A stretch of DNA of 64,000 bases, from NCBI GenBank assembly GCA_964057225.1, contig OZ059894.1, positions 19,064,476 to 19,128,475 of the forward strand, given 5' to 3'. This document shows positions 1 to 13,800 of the stretch, piece by piece. Position numbers and translations under genes: made by a program. The notes beneath the pieces were generated by a model, which was given only the letters and a program-made list of their open reading frames with translations, had not been told where the DNA came from and made no database searches. The stretch's first letter is position 1; every line of letters begins with the position of its first letter. This DNA is from Auanema rhodensis (Eukaryota > Nematoda > Chromadorea > Rhabditida > Rhabditidae).

Positions 1-111
1 ATAACACAGATCGACGCAGCTTAAAAATCCGCATCGAATGCACTATACTACATTGAGAAACGCTTAATACAAAAATTAGTTATGATCGTTTGAAAAATGA
101 TGCATTAGTGT

Positions 112-139
112 ATGTTGAGTTTCCATGTACACTCAACAT
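112..139. repeat. Dyad 1 of the monomer: 9-bp arms, 10-nt spacer
   Basis: Arms atgttgagt (112-120) and actcaacat (131-139) are perfect reverse complements around a 10-nt spacer. Nearly every monomer in both blocks keeps it. Exceptions lie just outside or in the spacer, for example gagttacc in the monomers at 22465, 22816, 25274 and 25625, and gagttccc at 16498 and 18955. It could be a protein-binding dyad or a cruciform former; the sequence does not say which. Confidence 0.8.
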
Positions 140-289
140 TGCTTCCAAAAACATTTTGACAAAAATTTTTTCGAAAAATTTCAGAATAAATTAGCAAAAA
201 GTAGATGTTTTTAGATTCCTTTTTTCAAGGCAAAGACGATGGACAATGTTATTCAACGAAAAAATTAATTCTTCAGGGTGAAAATCGAG

Positions 290-311
290 GATATAAGTGT
301 GAACTTATATC
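290..311. repeat. Dyad 2 of the monomer: 9-bp hairpin with 4-nt loop
   Basis: Arms gatataagt (290-298) and acttatatc (303-311) are perfect reverse complements around the loop gtga. A shorter dyad, atatca/tgatat with a 2-nt spacer, overlaps its right arm. The hairpin is intact in most monomers. A subset from about 21.4 kb onward carries gaacatatatc, which breaks one pair in the right arm. Confidence 0.8.
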
Positions 312-3300
312 AGTTGATATCTCGGTGCATTTTTAAGCTAGCGCAAATCTGATAACACAGATCGACGCAGCTTACAAATCCGCATCGAATGCATTATACT
401 ACATTGAGAAACGCTTAATACAAAAATTAGTTATGATCGTTTGAAAAATGATGCATTAGTGTATGTTGAGTTTCCATGTACACTCAACATTGCTTCCAAA
501 AACATTTTGACAAAAATTTTTTCGAAAAATTTCAAGATAAATTAGCAAAAAGTAGATGTTTTTAGATTCCATTTTTCAAGGCAAAGACGATGGACAATGT
601 TATTCAACGAAAAAATTAATTCTTCAGGGTGAAAATCGAGGATATAAGTGTGAACTTATATCAGTTGATATCTCGGTGCATTTTTAAGCTAGCGCAAATC
701 TGATAACACAGATCGACGCAGCTTACAAATCCGCATCGAATGCACTATACTACATTGAGAAACGCTTAATACAAAAATTAGTTATGATCGTTTGAAAAAT
801 GATGCATTAGTGTATGTTGAGTTTCCATGTACACTCAACATTGCTTCCAAAAACATTTTGACAAAAAGTTTTTCGAAACATTTCAAAATAAATTAGGAAA
901 AAACAGATGTTTTTAGATTCCTTTTTTCAAGGCAAAGACGATGGACAATGTTATTCAACGAAAAAATTAATTCTTCAGGGTGAAAATCGAGGATATAAGT
1001 GTGAACTTATATCAGTTGATATCTCGGTGCATTTTTAAGCTAGCGCAAATCTGATAACACAGAACGACGCAGCTTAAAAATTCGCATCGAATGCACTATA
1101 CTACATTGAAAAACGCTTAATACAAAAATTAGTTATGATCGTTTGAAAAATGATGCATTAGTGTATGTTGAGTTTCCATGTACACTCAACATTGCTTCCA
1201 AAAACATTTTGACAAAAATTTTTTCGAGAAATTTCAAAATAATTTAGCAAAAAGTAGATGTTTTTAGATTCCTTTTTTCAAGGCAAAGACGATGGACAAT
1301 GTTATTCAACGAAAAAATTAATTCTTCAGGGTGAAAATCGAGGATATAAGTGTGAACTTATATCAGTTGATATCTCGGTGCATTTTTAAGCTAGCGCAAA
1401 TCTGATAACACAGATCGACGCAGCTTACAAATCCGCATCGAATGCATTATACTACATTGAGAAACGCTTAATACAAAAATTAGTTATGATCGTTTGAAAA
1501 ATGATGCATTAGTGTATGTTGAGTTTCCATGTACACTCAACATTGCTTCCAAAAACATTTTGACAAAAATTTTTTCGAAAAATTTCAAAATAAATTAGCA
1601 AAAAGTAGATGTTTTTAGATTCCATTTTTCAAGGCAAAGACGATGGACAATGTTATTCAACGAAAAAATTAATTCTTCAGGGTGAAAATCGAGGATATAA
1701 GTGTGAACTTATATCAGTTGATATCTCGGTGCATTTTTAAGCTAGCGCAAATCTGATAACACAGATCGACGCAGCTTAAAAATCCGCATCGAATGCACTA
1801 TACTACATTGAGAAACGCTTAATACAAAAATTAGTTATGATCGTTTGAAAAATGATGCATTAGTGTATGTTGAGTTTCCATGTACACTCAACATTGCTTC
1901 CAAAAACATTTTGACAAAAATTTTTTCGAAAAATTTCAGAATAAATTAGCAAAAAGTAGATGTTTTTAGATTCCTTTTTTCAAGGCAAAGACGATGGACA
2001 ATGTTATTCAACGAAAAAATTAATTCTTCAGGGTGAAAATCGAGGATATAAGTGTGAACTTATATCAGTTGATATCTCGGTGCATTTTTAAGCTAGCGCA
2101 AATCTGATAACACAGATCGACGCAGCTTACAAATCCGCATCGAATGCACTATACTACATTGAGAAACGCTTAATACAAAAATTAGTTATGATCGTTTGAA
2201 AAATGATGCATTAGTGTATGTTGAGTTTCCATGTACACTCAACATTGCTTCCAAAAACATTTTGACAAAAATTTTTTCGAAACATTTCAAAATAAATTAG
2301 GAAAAAACAGATGTTTTTAGATTCCTTTTTTCAAGGCAAAGACGATGGACAATGTTATTCAACGAAAAAATTAATTCTTCAGGGTGAAAATCGAGGATAT
2401 AAGTGTGAACTTATATCAGTTGATATCTCGGTGCATTTTTAAGCTAGCGCAAATCTGATAACACAGATCGACGCAGCTTAAAAATCCGCATCGAATGCAC
2501 TATACTACATTGAGAAACGCTTAATACAAAAATTAGTTATGATCGTTTGAAAAATGATGCATTAGTGTATGTTGAGTTTCCATGTACACTCAACATTGCT
2601 TCCAAAAACATTTTGACAAAAATTTTTTCGAAAAATTTCAAAATAAATTAGCAAAAAGTAGATGTTTTTAGATTCCTTTTTTCAAGGCAAAGACGATGGA
2701 CATTGTTATTCAACGAAAAAATTAATTCTTCAGGGTGAAAATCGAGGATATAAGTGTGAACTTATATCAGTTGATATCTCGGTGCATTTTTAAGCTAGCG
2801 CAAATCTGATAACACAGATCGACGCAGCTTACAAATCCGCATCGAATGCATTATACTACATTGAGAAACGCTTAATACAAAAATTAGTTATGATCGTTTG
2901 AAAAATGATGCATTAGTGTATGTTGAGTTTCCATGTACACTCAACATTGCTTCCAAAAACATTTTGACAAAAATTTTTTCGAAAAATTTCAAGATAAATT
3001 AGCAAAAAGTAGATGTTTTTAGATTCCATTTTTCAAGGCAAAGACGATGGACAATGTTATTCAACGAAAAAATTAATTCTTCAGGGTGAAAATCGAGGAT
3101 ATAAGTGTGAACTTATATCAGTTGATATCTCGGTGCATTTTTAAGCTAGCGCAAATCTGATAACACAGATCGACGCAGCTTACAAATCCGCATCGAATGC
3201 ACTATACTACATTGAGAAACGCTTAATACAAAAATTAGTTATGATCGTTTGAAAAATGATGCATTAGTGTATGTTGAGTTTCCATGTACACTCAACATTG

Positions 3301-6300
3301 CTTCCAAAAACATTTTGACAAAAAGTTTTTCGAAACATTTCAAAATAAATTAGGAAAAAACAGATGTTTTTAGATTCCTTTTTTCAAGGCAAAGACGATG
3401 GACAATGTTATTCAACGAAAAAATTAATTCTTCAGGGTGAAAATCGAGGATATAAGTGTGAACTTATATCAGTTGATATCTCGGTGCATTTTTAAGCTAG
3501 CGCAAATCTGATAACACAGATCGACGCAGCTTAAAAATCCGCATCGAATGCACTATACTACATTGAGAAACGCTTAATACAAAAATTAGTTATGATCGTT
3601 TGAAAAATGATGCATTAGTGTATGTTGAGTTTCCATGTACACTCAACATTGCTTCCAAAAACATTTTGACAAAAATTTTTTCGAAAAATTTCAAAATAAA
3701 TTAGCAAAAAGTAGATGTTTTTAGATTCCTTTTTGCAAGGCAAAGACGATGGACAATGTTATTCAACGAAAAAATTAATTCTTCAGGGTGAAAATCGAGG
3801 ATATAAGTGTGAACTTATATCAGTTGATATCTCGGTGCATTTTTAAGCTAGCGCAAATCTGATAACACAGATCGACGCAGCTTACAAATCCGCATCGAAT
3901 GCATTATACTACATTGAGAAACGCTTAATGCAAAAATTAGTTATGATCGTTTGAAAAATGATGCATTAGTGTATGTTGAGTTTCCATGTACACTCAACAT
4001 TGCTTCCAAAAACATTTTGACAAAAATTTTTTCGAAAAATTTCAAGATAAATTAGCAAAAAGTAGATGTTTTTAGATTCCATTTTTCAAGGCAAAGACGA
4101 TGGACAATGTTATTCAACGAAAAAATTAATTCTTCAGGGTGAAAATCGAGGATATAAGTGTGAACTTATATCAGTTGATATCTCGGTGCATTTTTAAGCT
4201 AGCGCAAATCTGATAACACAGATCGACGCAGCTTACAAATCCGCATCGAATGCACTATACTACATTGAGAAACGCTTAATACAAAAATTAGTTATGATCG
4301 TTTGAAAAATGATGCATTAGTGTATGTTGAGTTTCCATGTACACTCAACATTGCTTCCAAAAACATTTTGACAAAAATTTTTTCGAAAAATTTCAAAATA
4401 AATTAGCAAAAAGTAGATGTTTTTAGATTCCTTTTTTCAAGGCAAAGACGATGGACAATGTTATTCAACGAAAAAATTAATTCTTCAGGGTGAAAATCGA
4501 GGATATAAGTGTGAACTTATATCAGTTGATATCTCGGTGCATTTTTAAGCTAGCGCAAATCTGATAACACAGATCGACGCAGCTTACAAATCCGCATCGA
4601 ATGCATTATACTACATTGAGAAACGCTTAATACAAAAATTAGTTATGATCGTTTGAAAAATGATGCATTAGTGTATGTTGAGTTTCCATGTACACTCAAC
4701 ATTGCTTCCAAAAACATTTTGACAAAAATTTTTTCGAAAAATTTCAAGATAAATTAGCAAAAAGTAGATGTTTTTAGATTCCATTTTTCAAGGCAAAGAC
4801 GATGGACAATGTTATTCAACGAAAAAATTAATTCTTCAGGGTGAAAATCGAGGCTATAAGTGTGAACTTATGTCAGTTGATATCTCGGTGCATTTTTAAG
4901 CTAGCGCAAATCTGATAACACAGATCGACGCACCTTACAAATCCGCATCGAATGCACTATACTACATTGAGAAACCCTTAATACAAAAATTAGTTATGAT
5001 CGTTTGAAAAATGATGCATTAGTGTATGTTGAGTTTCCATGTACACTCAACATTGCTTCCAAAAACATTTTGACAAAAATTTTTTCGAAAAATTTCAAAA
5101 TAATTCAGCAAAAAGTAGATGGTTTTAGATTCCTTTTTTCAAGGCAAAGACGATGGACAATGTTATTCAACGAAAAAATTAATTCTTCAGGGTGAAAATC
5201 GAGGATATAAGTGTGAACTTATATCAGTTGATATCTCGGTGCATTTTTAAGCTAGCGCAAATCTGATAACACAGATCGACGCAGCTTAAAAATCCGCATC
5301 GAATGCACTATACTACATTGAGAAACGCTTAATACAAAAATTAGTTATGATCGTTTGAAAAATGATGCATTAGTGTATGTTGAGTTTCCATGTACACTCA
5401 ACATTGCTTCCAAAAACATTTTGACAAAAATTTTTTCGAAAAATTTCAAGATAAATTAGCAAAAAGTAGATGTTTTTAGATTCCATTTTTCAAGGCAAAG
5501 ACGATGGACAATGTTATTCAACGAAAAAATTAATTCTTCAGGGTGAAAATCGAGGATATAAGTGTGAACTTATATCAGTTGATATCTCGGTGCATTTTTA
5601 AGCTAGCGCAAATCTGATAACACAGATCGACGCAGCTTACAAATCCGCATCGAATGCACTATACTACATTGAGAAACGCTTAATACAAAAATTAGTTATG
5701 ATCGTTTGAAAAATGATGCATTAGTGTATGTTGAGTTTCCATGTACACTCAACATTGCTTCCAAAAACATTTTGACAAAAAGTTTTTCGAAACATTTCAA
5801 AATAAATTAGGAAAAAACAGATGTTTTTAGATTCCTTTTTTCAAGGCAAAGACGATGGACAATGTTATTCAACGAAAAAATTAATTCTTCAGGGTGAAAA
5901 TCGAGGATATAAGTGTGAACTTATATCAGTTGATATCTCGGTGCATTTTTAAGCTAGCGCAAATCTGATAACACAGATCGACGCAGCTTAAAAATCCGCA
6001 TCGAATGCACTATACTACATTGAGAAACGCTTAATACAAAAATTAGTTATGATCGTTTGAAAAATGATGCATTAGTGTATGTTGAGTTTCCATGTACACT
6101 CAACATTGCTTCCAAAAACATTTTGACAAAAATTTTTTCGAAAAATTTCAAAATAAATTAGCAAAAAGTAGATGTTTTTAGATTCCTTTTTGCAAGGCAA
6201 AGACGATGGACAATGTTATTCAACGAAAAAATTAATTCTTCAGGGTGAAAATCGAGGATATAAGTGTGAACTTATATCAGTTGATATCTCGGTGCATTTT

Positions 6301-7020
6301 TAAGCTAGCGCAAATCTGATAACACAGATCGACGCAGCTTACAAATCCGCATCGAATGCATTATACTACATTGAGAAACGCTTAATGCAAAAATTAGTTA
6401 TGATCGTTTGAAAAATGATGCATTAGTGTATGTTGAGTTTCCATGTACACTCAACATTGCTTCCAAAAACATTTTGACAAAAATTTTTTCGAAAAATTTC
6501 AAGATAAATTAGCAAAAAGTAGATGTTTTTAGATTCCATTTTTCAAGGCAAAGACGATGGACAATGTTATTCAACGAAAAAATTAATTCTTCAGGGTGAA
6601 AATCGAGGATATAAGTGTGAACTTATATCAGTTGATATCTCGGTGCATTTTTAAGCTAGCGCAAATCTGATAACACAGATCGACGCAGCTTACAAATCCG
6701 CATCGAATGCACTATACTACATTGAGAAACGCTTAATACAAAAATTAGTTATGATCGTTTGAAAAATGATGCATTAGTGTATGTTGAGTTTCCATGTACA
6801 CTCAACATTGCTTCCAAAAACATTTTGACAAAAAGTTTTTCGAAACATTTCAAAATAAATTAGGAAAAAACAGATGTTTTTAGATTCCTTTTTTCAAGGC
6901 AAAGACGATGGACAATGTTATTCAACGAAAAAATTAATTCTTCAGGGTGAAAATCGAGGATATAAGTGTGAACTTATATCAGTTGATATCTCGGTGCATT
7001 TTTAAGCTAGCGCAAATCTG

Positions 7021-10000
7021 ATAACACAGATCGACGCAGCTTAAAAATCCGCATCGAATGCACTATACTACATTGAGAAACGCTTAATACAAAAATTAGT
7101 TATGATCGTTTGAAAAATGATGCATTAGTGTATGTTGAGTTTCCATGTACACTCAACATTGCTTCCAAAAACATTTTGACAAAAATTTTTTCGAAAAATT
7201 TCAAAATAAATTAGCAAAAAGTAGATGTTTTTAGATTCCTTTTTTCAAGGCAAAGACGATGGACAATGTTATTCAACGAAAAAATTAATTCTTCAGGGTG
7301 AAAATCGAGGATATAAGTGTGAACTTATATCAGTTGATATCTCGGTGCATTTTTAAGCTAGCGCAAATCTGATAACACAGATCGACGCAGCTTACAAATC
7401 CGCATCGAATGCATTATACTACATTGAGAAACGCTTAATACAAAAATTAGTTATGATCGTTTGAAAAATGATGCATTAGTGTATGTTGAGTTTCCATGTA
7501 CACTCAACATTGCTTCCAAAAACATTTTGACAAAAATTTTTTCGAAAAATTTCAAGATAAATTAGCAAAAAGTAGATGTTTTTAGATTCCATTTTTCAAG
7601 GCAAAGACGATGGACAATGTTATTCAACGAAAAAATTAATTCTTCAGGGTGAAAATCGAGGCTATAAGTGTGAACTTATGTCAGTTGATATCTCGGTGCA
7701 TTTTTAAGCTAGCGCAAATCTGATAACACAGATCGACGCACCTTACAAATCCGCATCGAATGCACTATACTACATTGAGAAACCCTTAATACAAAAATTA
7801 GTTATGATCGTTTGAAAAATGATGCATTAGTGTATGTTGAGTTTCCATGTACACTCAACATTGCTTCCAAAAACATTTTGACAAAAATTTTTTCGAAAAA
7901 TTTCAAAATAATTCAGCAAAAAGTAGATGGTTTTAGATTCCTTTTTTCAAGGCAAAGACGATGGACAATGTTATTCAACGAAAAAATTAATTCTTCAGGG
8001 TGAAAATCGAGGATATAAGTGTGAACTTATATCAGTTGATATCTCGGTGCATTTTTAAGCTAGCGCAAATCTGATAACACAGATCGACGCAGCTTAAAAA
8101 TCCGCATCGAATGCACTATACTACATTGAGAAACGCTTAATACAAAAATTAGTTATGATCGTTTGAAAAATGATGCATTAGTGTATGTTGAGTTTCCATG
8201 TACACTCAACATTGCTTCCAAAAACATTTTGACAAAAATTTTTTCGAAAAATTTCAAAATAAATTAGCAAAAAGTAGATGTTTTTAGATTCCTTTTTTCA
8301 AGGCAAAGACGATGGACAATGTTATTCAACGAAAAAATTAATTCTTCAGGGTGAAAATCGAGGATATAAGTGTGAACTTATATCAGTTGATATCTCGGTG
8401 CATTTTTAAGCTAGCGCAAATCTGATAACACAGATCGACGCAGCTTACAAATCCGCATCGAATGCACTATACTACATTGAGAAACGCTTAATACAAAAAT
8501 TAGTTATGATCGTTTGAAAAATGATGCATTAGTGTATGTTGAGTTTCCATGTACACTCAACATTGCTTCCAAAAACATTTTGACAAAAATTTTTTCGAAA
8601 AATTTCAAGATAAATTAGCAAAAAGTAGATGTTTTTAGATTCCATTTTTCAAGGCAAAGACGATGGACAATGTTATTCAACGAAAAAATTAATTCTTCAG
8701 GGTGAAAATCGAGGATATAAGTGTGAACTTATATCAGTTGATATCTCGGTGCATTTTTAAGCTAGCGCAAATCTGATAACACAGATCGACGCAGCTTAAA
8801 AATCCGCATCGAATGCACTATACTACATTGAGAAACGCTTAATACAAAAATTAGTTATGATCGTTTGAAAAATGATGCATTAGTGTATGTTGAGTTTCCA
8901 TGTACACTCAACATTGCTTCCAAAAACATTTTGACAAAAATTTTTTCGAAAAATTTCAAAATAAATTAGCAAAAAGTAGATGTTTTTAGATTCCTTTTTT
9001 CAAGGCAAAGACGATGGACAATGTTATTCAACGAAAAAATTAATTCTTCAGGGTGAAAATCGAGGATATAAGTGTGAACTTATATCAGTTGATATCTCGG
9101 TGCATTTTTAAGCTAGCGCAAATCTGATAACACAGATCGACGCAGCTTACAAATCCGCATCGAATGCACTATACTACATTGAGAAACGCTTAATACAAAA
9201 ATTAGTTATGATCGTTTGAAAAATGATGCATTAGTGTATGTTGAGTTTCCATGTACACTCAACATTGCTTCCAAAAACATTTTGACAAAAATTTTTTCGA
9301 AAAATTTCAAAATAATTCAGCAAAAAGTAGATGGTTTTAGATTCCTTTTTTCAAGGCAAAGACGATGGACAATGTTATTCAACGAAAAAATTAATTCTTC
9401 AGGGTGAAAATCGAGGATATAAGTGTGAACTTATATCAGTTGATATCTCGGTGCATTTTTAAGCTAGCGCAAATCTGATAACACAGATCGACGCAGCTTA
9501 CAAATCCGCATCGAATGCACTATACTACATTGAGAAACGCTTAATACAAAAATTAGTTATGATCGTTTGAAAAATGATCCATTAGTGTATGTTGAGTTTC
9601 CATGTACACTCAACATTGCTTCCAAAAACATTTTGACAAAAATTTTTTCGAAAAATTTCAAAATAAATTAGCAAAAAGTAGATGTTTTTAGATTCCTTTT
9701 TTCAAGGCAAAGACGATGGACAATGTTATTCAACGAAAAAATTAATTCTTCAGGGTGAAAATCGAGGATATAAGTGTGAACTTATATCAGTTGATATCTC
9801 GGTGCATTTTTAAGCTAGCGCAAATCTGATAACACAGATCGACGCAGCTTAAAAATCCGCATCGAATGCACTATACTACAATGAGAAACGCTTAATACAA
9901 AAATTAGTTATGATCGTTTGAAAAATGATGCATTAGTGTATGTTGAGTTTCCATGTACACTCAACATTGCTTCCAAAAACATTTTGACAAAAATTTTTTC

Positions 10001-10881
10001 GAAAAATTTCAAAATAATTCAGCAAAAAGTAGATGGTTTTAGATTCCTTTTTTCAAGGCAAAGACGATGGACAATGTTATTCAACGAAAAAATTAATTCT
10101 TCAGGGTGAAAATCGAGGATATAAGTGTGAACTTATATCAGTTGATATCTCGGTGCATTTTTAAGCTAGCGCAAATCTGATAACACAGATCGACGCAGCT
10201 TAAAAATCCGCATCGAATGCACTATACTACATTGAGAAACGCTTAATACAAAAATTAGTTATGATCGTTTGAAAAATGATGCATTAGTGTATGTTGAGTT
10301 TCCATGTACACTCAACATTGCTTCCAAAAACATTTTGACAAAAATTTTTTCGAAAAATTTCAAAATAATTCAGCAAAAAGTAGATGATTTTAGATTCCTT
10401 TTTTCAAGGCAAAGACGATGGACAATGTTATTCAACGAAAAAAGTAATTCTTCAGGGTGAAAATCGAGGATATAAGTGTGAACTTATATCAGTTGATATC
10501 TCGGTGCATTTTTAAGCTAGCGCAAATCTGATAACACAGATCGACGCAGCTTACAAATTCGCATCGAATGCACTATACTACATTGAGAAACGCTTAATAC
10601 AAAAATTAGTTATGATCGTTTGAAAAATGATCCATTAGTGTATGTTGAGTTTCCATGTACACTCAACATTGCTTCCAAAAACATTTTGACAAAAATTTTT
10701 TCGAAAAATTTCAGAATAATTTAGCAAAAAGTAGATGTTTTTAGATTCCTTTTTTTAAGGCAAAGACGATGGACAATGTTATTCATCGAAAAAATTAATT
10801 CTTCAGGGTGAAAATCGAGGATATAAGTGTGAACTTATATCAGTTGATATCTCGGTGCATTTTTAAGCTAGCGCAAATCTG
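7021..10881 (+). repeat. 11-monomer higher-order repeat, copy 1 (3861 bp)
   Basis: Eleven consecutive monomers whose ordered variants recur exactly 3861 bp downstream. Diagnostic members are 7372 (ggctataag, atgtcag), 7723 (gcaccttac, gaaaccc), 9127 (attcag, gatggtttt), 9478 (gatccatt), 9829 (caatgag), 10180 (gatgatttt, gaaaaaagtaattc) and 10531 (acaaattcgc, cagaataattt, attcatcg). Confidence 0.9.
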
Positions 10882-13800
10882 ATAACACAGATCGACGCAG
10901 CTTAAAAATCCGCATCGAATGCACTATACTACATTGAGAAACGCTTAATACAAAAATTAGTTATGATCGTTTGAAAAATGATGCATTAGTGTATGTTGAG
11001 TTTCCATGTACACTCAACATTGCTTCCAAAAACATTTTGACAAAAATTTTTTCGAAAAATTTCAAAATAAATTAGCAAAAAGTAGATGTTTTTAGATTCC
11101 TTTTTTCAAGGCAAAGACGATGGACAATGTTATTCAACGAAAAAATTAATTCTTCAGGGTGAAAATCGAGGATATAAGTGTGAACTTATATCAGTTGATA
11201 TCTCGGTGCATTTTTAAGCTAGCGCAAATCTGATAACACAGATCGACGCAGCTTACAAATCCGCATCGAATGCATTATACTACATTGAGAAACGCTTAAT
11301 ACAAAAATTAGTTATGATCGTTTGAAAAATGATGCATTAGTGTATGTTGAGTTTCCATGTACACTCAACATTGCTTCCAAAAACATTTTGACAAAAATTT
11401 TTTCGAAAAATTTCAAGATAAATTAGCAAAAAGTAGATGTTTTTAGATTCCATTTTTCAAGGCAAAGACGATGGACAATGTTATTCAACGAAAAAATTAA
11501 TTCTTCAGGGTGAAAATCGAGGCTATAAGTGTGAACTTATGTCAGTTGATATCTCGGTGCATTTTTAAGCTAGCGCAAATCTGATAACACAGATCGACGC
11601 ACCTTACAAATCCGCATCGAATGCACTATACTACATTGAGAAACCCTTAATACAAAAATTAGTTATGATCGTTTGAAAAATGATGCATTAGTGTATGTTG
11701 AGTTTCCATGTACACTCAACATTGCTTCCAAAAACATTTTGACAAAAATTTTTTCGAAAAATTTCAAAATAATTCAGCAAAAAGTAGATGGTTTTAGATT
11801 CCTTTTTTCAAGGCAAAGACGATGGACAATGTTATTCAACGAAAAAATTAATTCTTCAGGGTGAAAATCGAGGATATAAGTGTGAACTTATATCAGTTGA
11901 TATCTCGGTGCATTTTTAAGCTAGCGCAAATCTGATAACACAGATCGACGCAGCTTAAAAATCCGCATCGAATGCACTATACTACATTGAGAAACGCTTA
12001 ATACAAAAATTAGTTATGATCGTTTGAAAAATGATGCATTAGTGTATGTTGAGTTTCCATGTACACTCAACATTGCTTCCAAAAACATTTTGACAAAAAT
12101 TTTTTCGAAAAATTTCAAAATAAATTAGCAAAAAGTAGATGTTTTTAGATTCCTTTTTTCAAGGCAAAGACGATGGACAATGTTATTCAACGAAAAAATT
12201 AATTCTTCAGGGTGAAAATCGAGGATATAAGTGTGAACTTATATCAGTTGATATCTCGGTGCATTTTTAAGCTAGCGCAAATCTGATAACACAGATCGAC
12301 GCAGCTTACAAATCCGCATCGAATGCACTATACTACATTGAGAAACGCTTAATACAAAAATTAGTTATGATCGTTTGAAAAATGATGCATTAGTGTATGT
12401 TGAGTTTCCATGTACACTCAACATTGCTTCCAAAAACATTTTGACAAAAATTTTTTCGAAAAATTTCAAGATAAATTAGCAAAAAGTAGATGTTTTTAGA
12501 TTCCATTTTTCAAGGCAAAGACGATGGACAATGTTATTCAACGAAAAAATTAATTCTTCAGGGTGAAAATCGAGGATATAAGTGTGAACTTATATCAGTT
12601 GATATCTCGGTGCATTTTTAAGCTAGCGCAAATCTGATAACACAGATCGACGCAGCTTAAAAATCCGCATCGAATGCACTATACTACATTGAGAAACGCT
12701 TAATACAAAAATTAGTTATGATCGTTTGAAAAATGATGCATTAGTGTATGTTGAGTTTCCATGTACACTCAACATTGCTTCCAAAAACATTTTGACAAAA
12801 ATTTTTTCGAAAAATTTCAAAATAAATTAGCAAAAAGTAGATGTTTTTAGATTCCTTTTTTCAAGGCAAAGACGATGGACAATGTTATTCAACGAAAAAA
12901 TTAATTCTTCAGGGTGAAAATCGAGGATATAAGTGTGAACTTATATCAGTTGATATCTCGGTGCATTTTTAAGCTAGCGCAAATCTGATAACACAGATCG
13001 ACGCAGCTTACAAATCCGCATCGAATGCACTATACTACATTGAGAAACGCTTAATACAAAAATTAGTTATGATCGTTTGAAAAATGATGCATTAGTGTAT
13101 GTTGAGTTTCCATGTACACTCAACATTGCTTCCAAAAACATTTTGACAAAAATTTTTTCGAAAAATTTCAAAATAATTCAGCAAAAAGTAGATGGTTTTA
13201 GATTCCTTTTTTCAAGGCAAAGACGATGGACAATGTTATTCAACGAAAAAATTAATTCTTCAGGGTGAAAATCGAGGATATAAGTGTGAACTTATATCAG
13301 TTGATATCTCGGTGCATTTTTAAGCTAGCGCAAATCTGATAACACAGATCGACGCAGCTTACAAATCCGCATCGAATGCACTATACTACATTGAGAAACG
13401 CTTAATACAAAAATTAGTTATGATCGTTTGAAAAATGATCCATTAGTGTATGTTGAGTTTCCATGTACACTCAACATTGCTTCCAAAAACATTTTGACAA
13501 AAATTTTTTCGAAAAATTTCAAAATAAATTAGCAAAAAGTAGATGTTTTTAGATTCCTTTTTTCAAGGCAAAGACGATGGACAATGTTATTCAACGAAAA
13601 AATTAATTCTTCAGGGTGAAAATCGAGGATATAAGTGTGAACTTATATCAGTTGATATCTCGGTGCATTTTTAAGCTAGCGCAAATCTGATAACACAGAT
13701 CGACGCAGCTTAAAAATCCGCATCGAATGCACTATACTACAATGAGAAACTCTTAATACAAAAATTAGTTATGATCGTTTGAAAAATGATGCATTAGTGT

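Larger units (their letters stand above)
1..351 (+). repeat. Representative 351-bp satellite monomer
   Basis: One full repeat unit, AT-rich. It contains two perfect short dyads (described separately), a near-palindromic A/T block centred on TCGA at about 160-180, and a conserved last third running through gatatctcggtgca and gctagcgc. Most variation between monomers lies in offsets 150-225; the last third is the most uniform part. I do not recognise the monomer as a named satellite family. Confidence 0.95.
1..7020 (+). repeat. Satellite zone 1a: 20 monomers with irregular 7- and 8-monomer periodicity
   Basis: Most monomers here alternate between three classes: one with A at offset 24 and a cctttttt run; one with C at offset 24, usually gcattat, and ccattttt; and one with cgaaacatttc plus ttaggaaaaaacag. 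The trio at 3160-4212 recurs at 5617-6669 (2457 bp, 7 monomers), including the private variants cctttttgc and taatgcaaaaa. The pair at 4564-5265 (ggctataag with atgtcag, then gcaccttac with gaaaccc) recurs at 7372-8073 (2808 bp, 8 monomers). The monomer at 1054 is divergent (agaacgacg, cattgaaaaacg). Confidence 0.8.

Noticed and set aside
248-265. CENP-B-box-like sequence (TTCGTTGAA on the minus strand) in each monomer
   Set aside because: Only the first half resembles the box; the essential CGGG half is absent. The TTCG core is also lost in the caacaaaa and caatgaaa monomer classes.
340-380. Possible hammerhead ribozyme, as found in some animal satellites of similar length
   Set aside because: The monomer has CTGATAA across the unit junction, not the required CTGATGA, and no matching GAAA core with flanking helices was found on either strand.
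5004-5195. 63-residue open frame recurring in eleven satellite monomers (also 7812, 9216, 9918, 10269, 11673, 13077, 13779, 14130, 21501, 24661)
   Set aside because: It exists only where the monomer has attcag in place of atttag or aattag, removing a stop codon. The frame is closed in most monomers, and its spacing simply follows the repeat. Nothing suggests protein selection.
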